Part shown: positions 1 through 10,296 of the stretch, piece by piece
Position numbering within the stretch: the stretch's first letter is position 1
Layout of the letters: every line of letters starts with the position of its first letter
NCBI GenBank assembly: GCA_030407315.1
Contig: JALQPE010002358.1
Coordinates: 124,001 to 188,000 of the forward strand
Direction of reading: 5' to 3'
Origin: Asparagopsis taxiformis
Lineage: Eukaryota > Rhodophyta > Florideophyceae > Bonnemaisoniales > Bonnemaisoniaceae
Length of the DNA stretch: 64,000 nucleotides
The notes under the pieces: generated by a model
Told to the model about the DNA's origin: nothing
What the model saw: only the letters and a program-made list of their open reading frames with translations
Database searches by the model: none
Position numbers and translations under genes: made by a program

Positions 1-2
1 AC

Positions 3-1160
3 ATTCAACAATATTACGAAGTCATTCGTGAGATGGCACGTGCCAGTAACCTGTCGACCGAAGACATCGCTGACCTCGAAGACTTGGAATCAGACGGAAC
101 GGATATGATACCAACGTGGAAATCCGTCTACAAACGTATGATTCAATACGAGGAAGAGCCCGTGCCGAGGAAACCCGAAAACCAGGAGGCACGGCTGGAG
201 AGTTTTCGATCCGTTCTTCGAGACTGCTTTGGAATTCAGTCCACTCGCCAGGTTTCATCCGAATCACACGGCCCGGATGAAGAAGAAGACGGCAATGGAG
301 AAAACAAGGGGGTTCAAGACAAGCGCCAAGGTGGCGAACCAGTCACTCAAGCTATTATGCAAGCTTCGCAGTCGACTGGTGCTGCTCAACCAGCGACGAA
401 GACTACGGGTGCTTCGAGACATGAACGTCGTTTAACCCAATTCGAAGACGTTATCATGGAACCTCTCCCAATCCCCATCTCTTCTGATGACGTCGTTATC
501 GACGAGACCGTCGAGGAACTACCGTCCACTCCCGCATCAAAACAGGTGATACCCGAAACCAGCGCTGGGTCGGATGACGACATGGAGATTTCCAAGGATG
601 CACCTGAGGAGGATGCACCTGAAAAGGATGCAGATTCTCCATATCCCGAGCAACTGGGCTCCGAGGACGAGAACCGTTCTGAACCACCCGACGCGCATTC
701 CACTCCCTCTTCACGGAATGAAATTGGTGCGGATGGTGCGGAAGATGGCACAGAAGTTCAGAAAGCTCCGGATTCAGCGTCGAAGGGAGCAAGTAAGACT
801 GTATCTAACATCACAGTCAGCCGCATACCGCGTGACAGTACTACTCCACGCCCGTTTCCATGCTCTTTGGGAGATTACTGCGCTTTTCCTGGAAGTGCCG
901 CTGTTCATAACTGCACCGCTTGCGGAATTAATCCGGTTCACAATCTATGTGACTATGCGCGAGTGCATTATCTCATCCCAAGGAAGTACCTCGCTGCAGG
1001 GGAGCGTGATATGGTCTTCGTTTGTTCCAGGAAATGTTACGATGGTGGGAAAGATGGTGACCCACCATCCTGGAAGCCGCCAGCGGGAGTAACGGAACAG
1101 GAAGCCTGGGAAGGGGATGACTTCAACCCATATGCGAAGGCCAGTTCCAGTACTGATTAG
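3..1160 (+). CDS. 3' part of a cysteine-rich-finger protein, truncated by window start
   Basis: The frame is open from position 3 upstream of the first ATG (33), so this is probably the C-terminal part of a longer protein; I do not recognise its first ~60 residues. A long acidic, Ser/Pro-rich low-complexity region follows. Near the C-terminus (about residues 275-340 from the ATG at 33) lies a cysteine-rich module with CxxC pairs, an interposed His and a final CSRKC, resembling a PHD-like or treble-clef finger. A similar module ends the methyltransferase at 51307-53190. The frame stops at a TAG (1158-1160) and stays open in the same frame into the dioxygenase-like segment. By analogy with the ParB-dioxygenase genes elsewhere in the window, the missing upstream part could carry a ParB-like domain, but that is inference. 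Confidence 0.55.
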   Translation: MQQYYEVIREMARASNLSTEDIADLEDLESDGTDMIPTWKSVYKRMIQYEEEPVPRKPENQEARLESFRSVLRDCFGIQSTRQVSSESHGPDEEEDGNGENKGVQDKRQGGEPVTQAIMQASQSTGAAQPATKTTGASRHERRLTQFEDVIMEPLPIPISSDDVVIDETVEELPSTPASKQVIPETSAGSDDDMEISKDAPEEDAPEKDADSPYPEQLGSEDENRSEPPDAHSTPSSRNEIGADGAEDGTEVQKAPDSASKGASKTVSNITVSRIPRDSTTPRPFPCSLGDYCAFPGSAAVHNCTACGINPVHNLCDYARVHYLIPRKYLAAGERDMVFVCSRKCYDGGKDGDPPSWKPPAGVTEQEAWEGDDFNPYAKASSSTD

Positions 1161-2736
1161 GTGGAAAAACCTCAACAGCCCTCTGAACCCGCTCCTCAAC
1201 AGACGGGGGCGAAGAGGAAATTTCCTTCTTCTCCAGGAGCTCCACCCGCGAAGCGGCGAGCTATATCATCCCCCCAATCTCTCTCTTTCCCTTCCCGTCT
1301 TACTCGTTCAAAGGCTAGATCTGCTGCTATTGCTGAGCACATCGCGTCACTTGATTCCCCATCTACTCCTTCGGTTACTCCTCGGTCTGCCTCTGGAACA
1401 AAGAAGACGAAGAAAGCAGCAATTGCTTTAAAGCAAGTCAAGCAAGGTAATGATGAGGGAGGAAGCATGGACGGCAATGAAGACTCCGGAGAAGAAAAAG
1501 AAGACGAGGATCAAATCACTCCTACGAGGTTGCAATCCAAAGGTTTCAAAGTACATCGGTACGAGGATCAGCAACCTGAGCCCCCATCATTTTTCACCAG
1601 TCATACTTCTGTAGAGGAGGCTGCTTCAATGGTGCGTTCCATTTCCAGTTTGCTGCATCCGGAACACCGCTCGGGATTTCATGTAACGGAGGGTGAGGTG
1701 GAAGAGTTTCAGCAGGATATAGAGTCCGTGGCAGGGGATACAAGTTCTTCAAGATTGGTTTACTTAGAGCGTGCCAGGGCCCGATTGGACTCTCTTGGTT
1801 ATGTCGTCCTTGACGGCATCCTACAACCATCCGAGCTCAGCTCTACTATCCACAAACTCCTCGACTCGTTTTGTAACATGTTCGTAGATGGGCAGGATGG
1901 TGCTTGGGGGCCCATTCTGAATTCGGGTTCTTCCGACCAGGATGCGCGTGGTGGCCCGGATGAACAAAGGTTCATGACCCCATGCAAGGCTGTAGTGGAA
2001 GATCTGGAAAAGGATTCTACTTCCACTCTCGCGAGAGACAAGGCGGCCTTGGATGTTTTCTTTGCTATCATAGCAGAAAAGTTGCATCTAGAGGATTCAA
2101 CTCCGTCTCTGGACGGATTTGAAAAAGGCCCGAAGCTCCAGTTCGGGAAGACAGGGCTCAGGTTGCTTCTAACTGGATCTCGTTGCGAGCGCCAAGTCCC
2201 ACATCTCGACTTCGTCTACCCTGGTCCTCCGTTAGAAGACGAAAACCGCTTCAACGGGACTCCTATTCCATTTCCGGATTATTCATTCATCGCTACTGGT
2301 GCAATGGGCACTCCGCTTATTGTACGGCCGCGAAGCGCTTATTGTACGGCCGCGAAGCCATGCATTCCTTAACGCTCCCCATCGATCTGCAGCGGCCATA
2401 TTTCCCCTTCTCAAGCCAGAATTGGTATGGATCCCACCGTATTCTGTTATAGTATGTCGTGGGGACCTCGAGCACAGCGGCCCGGGATGGAAAGATCACG
2501 AGCTGATGAAAACCAAGCTTGGGAAGAAATACAAGATGGTTTATCCTCATCATATTAGGGCCCACACCATGGCAATTCGGGAAACATCGGTCTTAGTCAA
2601 CGATCTAGTCTATGCACCGTTGAAGGACTCGCGTCCGGTCGCAAGGCCAGATATGTACGAGTTACCCCACGACGTCGAGAGTGATACCAGCTCTTCTTCA
2701 GCTGGCAGTTCTGGGGAGGATTACATGGAAGTCTAG
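1161..2736 (+). pseudogene. 2-oxoglutarate/Fe(II) dioxygenase-like domain, frame broken by a 22-bp duplication
   Basis: This continues in frame after the TAG at 1158-1160. A basic, Ser/Pro-rich linker leads to a globular part beginning around 1780 (GYVVLDGIL). The segment RQVPHLDF supplies an HxD metal-binding pair. The frame stops at 2372 and resumes in the +1 frame (2299-2736), where PPYSVIVCRGDLEHSG supplies a candidate distal His. A 22-bp tandem duplication (2314-2357) sits at the switch and accounts for the frame change, since 22 leaves a remainder of 1 on division by 3. The same order of HxD, strand and distal H occurs in the gene at 27528-29279, which supports one family. Double-stranded beta-helix 2OG oxygenases include nucleic-acid demethylases and TET/JBP proteins; the substrate here is unknown. 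It is probably a decayed copy. Confidence 0.6.
2314..2357 (+). repeat. 22-bp perfect tandem duplication in coding sequence
   Basis: Two identical 22-bp units (2314-2335 and 2336-2357) lie back to back inside the dioxygenase-like ORF. Removing one unit joins the upstream and downstream frames, so this is very likely the inactivating event. Confidence 0.9.
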
Positions 2737-2738
2737 AA

Positions 2739-3137
2739 TCTGTTAGTTACCGTAGACATTAGTTGATCTCTCGTATTTCAACGATTCTGTTGCTTGCTGC
2801 AACCAGTTGACTATTCCATAACTCTACGATATGTCTTCATAAACCGTCTCTTTTTTCATTCTATACATCAACTCTCCCAGCCAACCTGAGCTGAACAAAC
2901 AGAGCGTGATATTGAAATATACCTGTCCTGTCCCTTCCTCCATGTACACCTCCCTTCTCGTAGATACTTGTCTAGCTTTTAGTTACAGTTACAGTTCTAT
3001 CATCTTTTAAAGCAGAGTAGAAGTAGGCTAGAACAAAGGTTTGGGACCTCTCATACTACTCCTCAGGTGTGCCTTGGCACTGCTACCAACGACCAGAACA
3101 CCTCCACAGCGCCTTTTCCGTGGATGATAAAATTTGG
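2739..3137. other. Intergenic, no gene seen
   Basis: AT-rich spacer between the dioxygenase remnant and the left hairpin of the transposon. I see no coding signal. Confidence 0.5.
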
Positions 3138-3240
3138 TAATTTTTTGGGCTCCAAGAATTACTCGAGTAAAAACTGATCTAGCTCCCGACAAAGACTAGA
3201 TCAGTTTTTACTCGAGTAATTTTTGGAGCCCGAAAAATTA
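3138..3240. repeat. Long hairpin at left side of DNA transposon
   Basis: Two inverted arms of about 45 bp, almost perfect, are separated by a short loop near 3183-3195. The arm core contains TTACTCGAGTAA followed by an A-run and CTGATCTAG. A related core, TTACTGCAGTAA with GTGATCTA, forms hairpins at 14291-14397 on the other side of the transposase gene. I infer paired terminal or subterminal structures of one DNA transposon. Confidence 0.7.
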
Positions 3241-3325
3241 TGTTCAATTTTTTTCCAGTAATTTTCGCACCTCAAAAGTTACGAAATTTCAGCATCTCGC
3301 AACTTGTCTTTCTCAGTGTTCAGCG

Positions 3326-3367
3326 AATGTCGAATAGAGTACTATTAAAGGAATCCTATTCGACATT
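3326..3367. repeat. 12-bp perfect inverted repeat
   Basis: AATGTCGAATAG (3326-3337) is repeated inverted at 3356-3367 with an 18-nt loop. It lies upstream of the transposase ORF and could be a subterminal or regulatory site of the element. Confidence 0.6.
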
Positions 3368-3572
3368 GAAATTTTACTGTTCGCTTCAGGTATTACGGAA
3401 TCGTATTACGTAATATGAAAACCTCTTGTAACGGTATTATGTGAGTGACTACTCAGCACCAGACTGCCCTCAACTTATGGTTGACCAAACGATTTCGTCC
3501 TAATCGAAACCATCCACTGTCTCTGAATCCATTTCCATCTTAGAACACCTTCAGATTCCCAGTTGTCACTTC

Positions 3573-3860
3573 ATGGGAAGACCAAGGAAGCCCCGTTCCG
3601 GTCTGCGCCTTCGTTACAACACTGTTCCGCATCCCCATAACCGATCTAGACGTTCGACGTCCAGAACCGTATCTGATCCTTTTGCACTTCGGCAAGATGA
3701 CTCGAGACCCTTTCAAGTCGATCGAGTTGCCCCATCCCTTGACTCACTCGCTACTGCACCAGGATCCGAGCCTAGTCTGCGATTACCCCCGGAAAGCCCC
3801 TCCGAAGTAGTTCCTACTTCGATGTCTCCCGAAGGCCTACTTCCGCAGGAAGGTAGCATT
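3573..3860 (+). pseudogene. 5' part of transposase gene, cut off by copia copy 1
   Basis: This ORF begins with a basic, Arg/Pro-rich N-terminus (MGRPRKPRSG) and runs in frame into the copia insertion site. The last codons before the LTR continue in the same frame at 10297 if the retrotransposon and one copy of the GCATT target duplication are ignored. This is therefore the first ~96 codons of the gene whose body is at 10297-14032. The N-terminus is short and basic, as in many DNA-binding transposases. In the present sequence it reads a few codons into the LTR and stops. Confidence 0.65.
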
Positions 3861-4348
3861 TGTTGATAAAGTTTGGTCGCTTACCGAGCGTTTACTGAAT
3901 CTGCGAGCTCACTACATAATTTGTATTCTCGCCGAGGTGCGCCGGCGGTGCTAAGGACAGCCTGTTAATAGCTGCTCCAGACAGACTGTCACTGACAGTC
4001 TGTCCTAGCAAGCACCCGCTGCCAATCTGGTACACGTGGGCTTCTCTATCATATCATCCACACGTGTACACTTATCATAACATTTTCCCTCTGCCATGAT
4101 GGCAACCCATCTTGGCATTTCTAATTACTAATTGAAACTATGACAAACAAATTGAAACTTCAGAGGCCAGTTACTCCGTAATGGAGTGTCGTAGGAGCCC
4201 CGGAGAAGTTGCTACCCGACTAATTCGGGCACGCTGAATACGATGAGATAGGTTTCGGAGCGCCTAGAGCACTCCTTCTAGGAGAAATCGAGGGTCAAAG
4301 TTTTCTCACGGAATTAGGCCTACCAGGCCCATTCTCAGTGAGTCAACA
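3861..4348 (-). repeat. 3' LTR of copia copy 1
   Basis: 488 bp, TG...CA ends, followed on its internal side by the complement of a purine tract (4349-4360). Contains several palindromes, including a cluster around 3960-4010. Confidence 0.92.
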
Positions 4349-7300
4349 CTCCCCCTCTTTGACCTGCTCGATGGATGAAATATCTGACACGCCGATCATT
4401 TCCCGGAGCTTGATAAATTGAACTCGTTGCAGAGGCTTGGTTAACAGATCTGCCGCCATATCTGATGTGGGACAGTAGTCAATGCCGAACAACGTCTTGA
4501 GTAAGCTGTCTCGGACGAAGTGATACCGAATGTCGATGTGTTTGGTACGAGTTCCTGAGGCATCGTTCCTAGCCATCTTGATGGAACCTTGGTTGTCGAC
4601 ATTGATTAGGATCGGATCCGCCGAGCTGCTTCCACAGCCAAACCCAACAATATTACTCAACCAAATAGCTTCCTTCACTGCAGCGCTGAGAGCCATATAT
4701 TCAGCTTCGGAGGAGGATTGCGCTACACAACTCTGTTTGTGAGATTTCCAGCTCACCGCTGCTCCAGCCATCATGAACACGTATCCGCTGGTGGATTTCC
4801 GATTGATCGTACAACCACCCCAATCTGAGTCACTATATCCGACAGGTGACAGAGGCTTTGATGCCCTGTACAGCACACCAAGGCTTCGAGTACCAGAAAT
4901 GTATCTTAGAACACGCTTGACAGCAACCCAGAGAGATTTGGTTCGAGTCTCCACGAATTGGGCAAGTCTTCCAACAGCAAATGCGATGTCGGGGCGAGTT
5001 CCCACTGCGAGATACATCAAGCTTCCAATGGCTTTGCGGTATAATGTAGAGTCGATGGCCTCTGTTTCAGTATCACTGATGGAAATCTGAGCCTGCATAG
5101 GGGTTGCAGCAGGGCTTGAGTTCTCCATGCCGAATCGTTCCAATACCTTTTCAGCGTACCGAGTTTGATTCAAATGAAGTAGTCCTCTAGGTGAGTCCCT
5201 TACGATTTCCAGCCCGAGGCACACTCTAGCTTTCCCACAATCTTTCATTTCGAAGCGTCTACTGAACTCAGCCTTCAGCTCGTTCAACATGTCTCTGCTG
5301 CTTGAAGCGATAAGGAGGTCATCAACGTAGAGGGCAATGACTATCATCGAATCTTTACGGTACCTCACATAGAAACATGGGTCGTACGGAGAACTCTGGA
5401 ATTCTAGTTCTGAAATGAGAAACTCGTCGATCTTTGCGTGCCATTGCCTCGGAGCCTGTTTTAGTCCATACAAAGCTTTCTGCAGTTTGCAAACATGATT
5501 AGGATACTTCGGGTCGACAAAGCCCTCCGGTTGTTCCATGTATATGTCTTGTTCGAGGTCTCCGTAGAGGAAAGCTGTCTTGACGTCCATTTGATCGCAA
5601 TGGAGGTCGTGATGGACAGTGAGAGCGAAGAACATGCGAATAGTGCAGAACTTGACAACCGGTGCATATGTTTCAGCATAGTCAACACCGTACTTCTGTT
5701 GGAATCCCCGAGTTACCAGGCGAGCTTTATGTTTGACCGAGTGCTCACCAGTTTCACTGACAACATCTTTGCGTTTGAACACCCATTTGGATGAAAGTAG
5801 GTTGACAGCTTCACTGCGAGGGACCAAAATCCAGGTGCGGTTTGTATAAAGGGAATTCATTTCAGACTGAATGGCACCGATCCAAAGGTCTTTCTCCTCC
5901 CCCTTGGTCACCTCAGTGAAGGTGAGGAGGTGTTCTGGAGTAGGATCGGGCGCGGTAGTGACGAGTGCAGTGGTTTTACACCACTCACTCGGAGGTTTGC
6001 GGGTGCGAGACGATTTACGGGGAGCATTGAGTAACGAGGCATCTTGATTGTAGGATGGCGTTGGCGGAGGTGATTGAGGTGAAATATGGTCCGAATCTGA
6101 ACCTGAATGGGAGGAAGAGGATTCATTTCTGGGAGTTCCTCCATAAGGTTTTTCCCTCATTGGGTCTTGTGAGGTATCTTCTAGACTGACATCAGCTCCA
6201 GTAATGTCTAGATGTGACGGTAGTTTCCTCGACCTCGTCTCCTCGAAAACGACATCGCGAGAGACAACTATTTTCTCATTCGTTAGATCCCACAGTTTAT
6301 ATGCCTTCTGTGATGTTGCATACCCTAGCATGATAGCCTGAACAGCACGAGAATCGAGCGCTTGGAGATGTGTGTTCGGCAGTTTGTACCAACAAATGCT
6401 TCCAAATGTTCGCAGGTGTGCAATGTTTGGCTTCCGCCCATACCATAGCTCATATGGAGTGGTTCCAGCGGGGAGAACACGGCTGGTGAGACGATTGCGA
6501 ATGTAGGCAGCACAAGAAAGTGCTTCCGCCCAGAAATCCAATGGAGTGGAATTGTGGAGAAGCATGGCCCGCATATGTTCCTTAAGGGTGCGATTCATGC
6601 GTTCCGCAACTCCGTTTTGTTGGGGAGTGTAGGCACAGGTATTTTGACGTTGGATACCCCTGTCTTCAAGGAAAGAGCTGAATTCGTTTGAGAAGTACTC
6701 TCCCCCTCCGTCTGAGCGTAGTTGACGAAGTTTGCATCCTGTTTCAGTTTCAGTGAGGCGCAGAAATCGTTGGAATGCATCGAAACAATCCGACTTACGG
6801 TGGAGCGGATACACAGTTAGGTAGCGAGACTTATCATCGATGAAGGTCACGAAGTATCGAGCTCCCCCTTTCGAACGTATTTCCATTGGCCCTGCCAGAT
6901 CTGTGTGGATCAGTTGGAGAAGCTCGGAGGCTCTCGTCTCGGAGAATTTTGGGATAGCAGCACGAGGAATTTTACCAGTAACACACCCTTCACATAGATT
7001 TTCAGATGGGGACTGCTCAGGTTTGATTCGGAGTCCTTTGACCGCTGATGTCTTTGCCATACGAGAGATTCCGTTTTTGTGAACATGCCCAAGTCGCTCA
7101 TGCCACAGCTGCAGTGACGCGATGCAAGCTAACTCGAAGGACTGTTGTTTATTTCTGGAGGGCATGTAGAGGTCAATTGCATAGAGCCCGTGGCGTCTAT
7201 GGCCAGTAGCTATTGATTCCCCGTTTTGGGTTAAGAGGACTGCATTGTTCGTGAACTGAACTCCAATTCCTCGAGCCGTGAGAGTACTAACGGATATGAG

Positions 7301-8428
7301 TGAGAATACGAAGGAGGGGACGTGGAGAACGTCCTGGAGTATGCAGATTCTTGCCTTCCCATTGACAAGGAGTGACAGTTTGACATCACCACATCCTACT
7401 GCTACAGAAGTGGATTTGTCTCCGAGAATCACTTGGAACGGAGTCACGGAACGGTACGAGACAAACATTGAGCGATCGAAGGTCATGTGTGAGGTAGCAG
7501 CGGAGTCGATGTACCATGTAGATGTGATTTGTACCGACTTAGCTGAATCCGAACAGGCTGACAAAAGGCAGACGTACTCCTTTTCTTCATCATTGCTCGG
7601 TTCAGTCTCAGTGGCTACGGCTGTCATAGAGCCAATATTCCCCTGCGCCAGAGACAAGTTCGGAGAACTGCGTGGTTTATTATTCGAGCGGGAGCGAGAT
7701 GGTCTTCCATACTTCTGCCAGCAATATGGCTCGGTGTGATTTGTTCGACCGCAATGGGTACAATTCTTCCGGTTGTTCCCAAACTGTTTTCCAGACTTGG
7801 AAAGTAGAGCGGCTGTGTCTGTTGAGGAACTTCCCGGTTTTAAAATAGCTGCCCTGCGTTCTTCCTGAAGGAGGAGACTGCGAACTTTGTCGAATGTGAA
7901 GGTAGGATCTTCATCTCCAATTGCATCAAGAGCGGTTATCAGCGTCTGGAAGGAAGATGGGAGGCCATTGAGAACAGCCATAGCCATTTCTTTATCATCA
8001 ATGTCGACGCCCATTGCTGATAGTACCGTTGCCATTTGTCGAACACGGTTGATGTATACGAGCATCTGTTCACCTGGCTTCATAGTCGCTGTGTAAAAGT
8101 CGCGCCTTGCAGCGAGTTTGTTTAGGAGAGTGTGCCTTTGATGCACGTTGCAGATCTCTTGCCACATTTCTAAGGCAGTCGTGGTGTGTGCAACGTTTTT
8201 GAGCATTTCATCCGACAAGGTAATTCCGATGGCCATTCGAGCTGACTTGTCTTTGCGGAGCCATTTTAAGAGCTCTTCTTGGTCTGTCGGACGTCTAGGG
8301 CGAAGATTAGGATCAATCATGTCGTCCACCTCGCGGTGGCCAAGGATGAGTTCCATCTTCTGCTTCCATGAGTGGAAGTTTGAATAATCCAGCTTCTCGA
8401 TGCGGATGCCGGAAGTATTACTCTCCAT
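4343..8428 (-). CDS. Copia Gag-Pol polyprotein, intact, copy 1
   Basis: Single 1361-residue ORF with the copia order of domains: Gag (UBN2-like), CCHC knuckle CTHCGRTNHTEPYC, aspartic protease WYIDSAATSH, GAG-pre-integrase with LWHERLGH, DDE integrase (HTDLAGP, RSDGGGEY, NGVAERMNR), reverse transcriptase YVDDLLIAS and RNase H (SEAEYMALS, DNQGSIKMA). No frameshift separates gag and pol, so Gag:Pol ratio must be set some other way, for example by splicing or proteolysis. The start is the ATG in the context GCCATGG. The stop lies just inside the 3' LTR. It is the only copy here that looks fully coding-competent without an odd substitution in a conserved block. Function: retrotransposition via virus-like particles. 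Confidence 0.95.
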   Translation of the reverse strand: MESNTSGIRIEKLDYSNFHSWKQKMELILGHREVDDMIDPNLRPRRPTDQEELLKWLRKDKSARMAIGITLSDEMLKNVAHTTTALEMWQEICNVHQRHTLLNKLAARRDFYTATMKPGEQMLVYINRVRQMATVLSAMGVDIDDKEMAMAVLNGLPSSFQTLITALDAIGDEDPTFTFDKVRSLLLQEERRAAILKPGSSSTDTAALLSKSGKQFGNNRKNCTHCGRTNHTEPYCWQKYGRPSRSRSNNKPRSSPNLSLAQGNIGSMTAVATETEPSNDEEKEYVCLLSACSDSAKSVQITSTWYIDSAATSHMTFDRSMFVSYRSVTPFQVILGDKSTSVAVGCGDVKLSLLVNGKARICILQDVLHVPSFVFSLISVSTLTARGIGVQFTNNAVLLTQNGESIATGHRRHGLYAIDLYMPSRNKQQSFELACIASLQLWHERLGHVHKNGISRMAKTSAVKGLRIKPEQSPSENLCEGCVTGKIPRAAIPKFSETRASELLQLIHTDLAGPMEIRSKGGARYFVTFIDDKSRYLTVYPLHRKSDCFDAFQRFLRLTETETGCKLRQLRSDGGGEYFSNEFSSFLEDRGIQRQNTCAYTPQQNGVAERMNRTLKEHMRAMLLHNSTPLDFWAEALSCAAYIRNRLTSRVLPAGTTPYELWYGRKPNIAHLRTFGSICWYKLPNTHLQALDSRAVQAIMLGYATSQKAYKLWDLTNEKIVVSRDVVFEETRSRKLPSHLDITGADVSLEDTSQDPMREKPYGGTPRNESSSSHSGSDSDHISPQSPPPTPSYNQDASLLNAPRKSSRTRKPPSEWCKTTALVTTAPDPTPEHLLTFTEVTKGEEKDLWIGAIQSEMNSLYTNRTWILVPRSEAVNLLSSKWVFKRKDVVSETGEHSVKHKARLVTRGFQQKYGVDYAETYAPVVKFCTIRMFFALTVHHDLHCDQMDVKTAFLYGDLEQDIYMEQPEGFVDPKYPNHVCKLQKALYGLKQAPRQWHAKIDEFLISELEFQSSPYDPCFYVRYRKDSMIVIALYVDDLLIASSSRDMLNELKAEFSRRFEMKDCGKARVCLGLEIVRDSPRGLLHLNQTRYAEKVLERFGMENSSPAATPMQAQISISDTETEAIDSTLYRKAIGSLMYLAVGTRPDIAFAVGRLAQFVETRTKSLWVAVKRVLRYISGTRSLGVLYRASKPLSPVGYSDSDWGGCTINRKSTSGYVFMMAGAAVSWKSHKQSCVAQSSSEAEYMALSAAVKEAIWLSNIVGFGCGSSSADPILINVDNQGSIKMARNDASGTRTKHIDIRYHFVRDSLLKTLFGIDYCPTSDMAADLLTKPLQRVQFIKLREMIGVSDISSIEQVKEGEC

Positions 8429-8614
8429 GGCTCTGCAGTAAGTCTTATCTGTTCGACCCTTCCCAAGTGGACAACCGATAGTCGTCGAGGACCAAGCTGG
8501 GATCTATAGGATAGAGACTGTCTAGCTAAGAGCGAAGTGGATGGAGAACAAGAAAGCAAGGTTTAACGATACGAAATCAGCTAGATTTCTAGTGTACTAG
8601 AGGAGAGACAGAAA

Positions 8615-9133
8615 CTACTTATCGGAGGAAGAAGAAGCTTTGGAAGCTTTGGTGATTTCCAGGGCCTTCGCAATACTGCGATGGCGGTTGCCGCGAAGAT
8701 GGTTGTCGAACTCACTCTGAGTCCGGACGATGACACCACAGGGCCTGCAAACTTTTAGAGGACCCTCCTTGAGGCGCTCGATGGTTTTCTTGTGTCTGGA
8801 TCCGTTGAGATGAGCAGCTCTGGACTCAGCGGAATTGAGATATACGTTGCAGTGAGAGCACCTGGAACGGTTTGCAGCCTTGTGAGCGGCGTATTTCTTC
8901 TTATTGTCCCTTCTTTCGGCGATGCTATACGCCTTTCGGAAAACACGGTCGCGAAGAGACTCACCGTCGCGTCGAAGCCTCGGAGCTGGCTGCTCGTTAT
9001 TCGGCTCGATGCGATCCTCGTCACTACTAGACACTATGGAGATAGAGAGAGAGAGAAGAGGTTAGCAGTTATACCGATCAGTACTAAGGTCTAAACCTTG
9101 AAATTGACCGAAAGATGAAAGGTATAACTTACT
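8615..9133 (-). CDS. Two-finger matrin/U1-type C2H2 protein in copia leader, spliced start, copy 1
   Basis: The ~139-residue product has two fingers with the exact spacing CX2CX12HX5H (CSHCNVYLNSAESRAAH... and CRPCGVIVRTQSEFDNH...), the zf-met/U1 class that usually binds dsRNA or snRNP RNA. A basic helix precedes them and a Ser/Lys tail follows. No ATG lies at the start of the ORF: the A (9133) sits directly before a GTAAGT donor and TG (9033-9032) directly after a TAG acceptor, so splicing builds the ATG. The ORF lies between the 5' LTR and gag and is conserved in all three elements, arguing for function. An RNA-binding accessory role is inference. Confidence 0.8.
9034..9132 (-). other. Leader intron of copia copy 1
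   Basis: Minus-strand GTAAGT donor at 9132 and pyrimidine tract plus CATAG acceptor ending at 9034, 99 nt. Splicing creates the initiator ATG of the zinc-finger ORF. The other two elements have introns of 96 nt at the equivalent place. Confidence 0.75.
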
Positions 9134-9304
9134 TTTGAAGATGAATGAGTAGGTTAACCAATGCAGAAGTTTATTGTTGTGTGACTTATTAATGCTATAC
9201 CGATCAGGACAAGGTTGCTGACTTACAAGAGCAGAACCGAGTTGAGAAAGGTATAGACAAGTCTTTTATTAGGAGCAGTCGATTCCAGTATGTTGGCCTT
9301 AAGT

Positions 9305-9384
9305 GGGCCAGTAGCTCAGCGGTTAAGACGTGCTGTGCAGCGTGGAATCTCGCGGTCGTGCGTTCGAGTCCCAGCGAGAGCGGG
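9305..9384 (+). ncRNA. tRNA-like unit antisense to copia leader, copy 1
   Basis: Contains an A-box-like AGTAGCTCAGCGGTTA and a B-box-like GTTCGAGTCCC at tRNA-like spacing, followed about 10 nt later by a T5 run, the layout of a pol III unit. The T stem and acceptor do not pair properly, so this is tRNA-derived rather than a working tRNA. The equivalent unit lies in the same antisense position in copies 2 and 3. Confidence 0.5.
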
Positions 9385-9789
9385 AAGAAATTTTTGTATT
9401 TGGCGCTGGATAGCTCCAGCGAAAGATCCGATGCGTTCTGAGAGATGTCACTTGATGACAGAATTTTTGTGTCACGATGGCAGTAGATGTTGTCACTGTG
9501 GCAGTCAGATGACACGATGGTACGCCGAGCGTCAGCGAGACGGACGCCGGGTGGCGAGGCGAGACGGACGCCGGGTGGCGAGGAGAGACCCCGGCGCCGC
9601 TGGAGGGAGCGCGACGAACGCGACGCGCAGGCGAGCGAAAGCGCACGGAGGCGCAGAACGGGAGCAGGAGGACGCGCAGCAAAGAAGACAAAACGAGAAG
9701 AAACAAGGCGAGAAAGGTAAGAGACACGCCGACGCGAAAGAGAGACTCACCGCAGCGCTAGAGAATAAGAAACGACCCGAGCGAGCGCA

Positions 9790-9803
9790 CTGGGCCCATA
9801 ACC
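9790..9803 (-). promoter_or_regulatory. Primer-binding site, internal initiator tRNA-Met
   Basis: Directly inside the 5' LTR the minus strand reads GGTTATGGGCCCAG, complementary to the anticodon stem-loop of eukaryotic initiator tRNA-Met rather than to a tRNA 3' end. Drosophila copia is known to prime from a half initiator tRNA at this site. Confidence 0.85.
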
Positions 9804-10291
9804 TGTTGATAAAGTTTGGTCGCTTACCGAGCGTTTACTGAATCTGCGAGCTCACTACATAATTTGTATTCTCGCCGAGGTGCGCCGGCGGTGCTAAGGA
9901 CAGCCTGTTAATAGCTGCTCCAGACAGACTGTCACTGACAGTCTGTCCTAGCAAGCACCCGCTGCCAATCTGGTACACGTGGGCTTCTCTATCATATCAT
10001 CCACACGTGTACACTTATCATAACATTTTCCCTCTGCCATGATGGCAACCCATCTTGGCATTTCTAATTACTAATTGAAACTATGACAAACAAATTGAAA
10101 CTTCAGAGGCCAGTTACTCCGTAATGGAGTGTCGTAGGAGCCCCGGAGAAGTTGCTACCCGACTAATTCGGGCACGCTGAATACGATGAGATAGGTTTCG
10201 GAGCGCCTAGAGCACTCCTTCTAGGAGAAATCGAGGGTCAAAGTTTTCTCACGGAATTAGGCCTACCAGGCCCATTCTCAGTGAGTCAACA
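9804..10291 (-). repeat. 5' LTR of copia copy 1
   Basis: 488 bp, matching 3861-4348; followed by target duplicate GCATT. Contains the presumed promoter of the element. Confidence 0.92.
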
Positions 10292-10296
10292 GCATT

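Larger units (their letters stand above)
3861..10291 (-). mobile_element. Ty1/copia LTR retrotransposon, copy 1 (complete)
   Basis: Complete element of 6431 bp with 488-bp LTRs (3861-4348 and 9804-10291), 5-bp target duplication GCATT (3856-3860 and 10292-10296), an intact gag-pol ORF, a polypurine tract beside the 3' LTR and an internal initiator-tRNA-Met primer site. It belongs to a sister subfamily of copies 2 and 3: same layout, clearly diverged sequence. The LTRs look the same where I compared them, suggesting recent insertion. It splits a DNA transposase gene. Confidence 0.95.

Noticed and set aside
9305..9384. Functional tRNA gene
   Set aside because: A- and B-box-like motifs are present, but the T stem and acceptor stem do not pair and no 7-bp acceptor can be formed. 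I kept it only as a tRNA-like unit.
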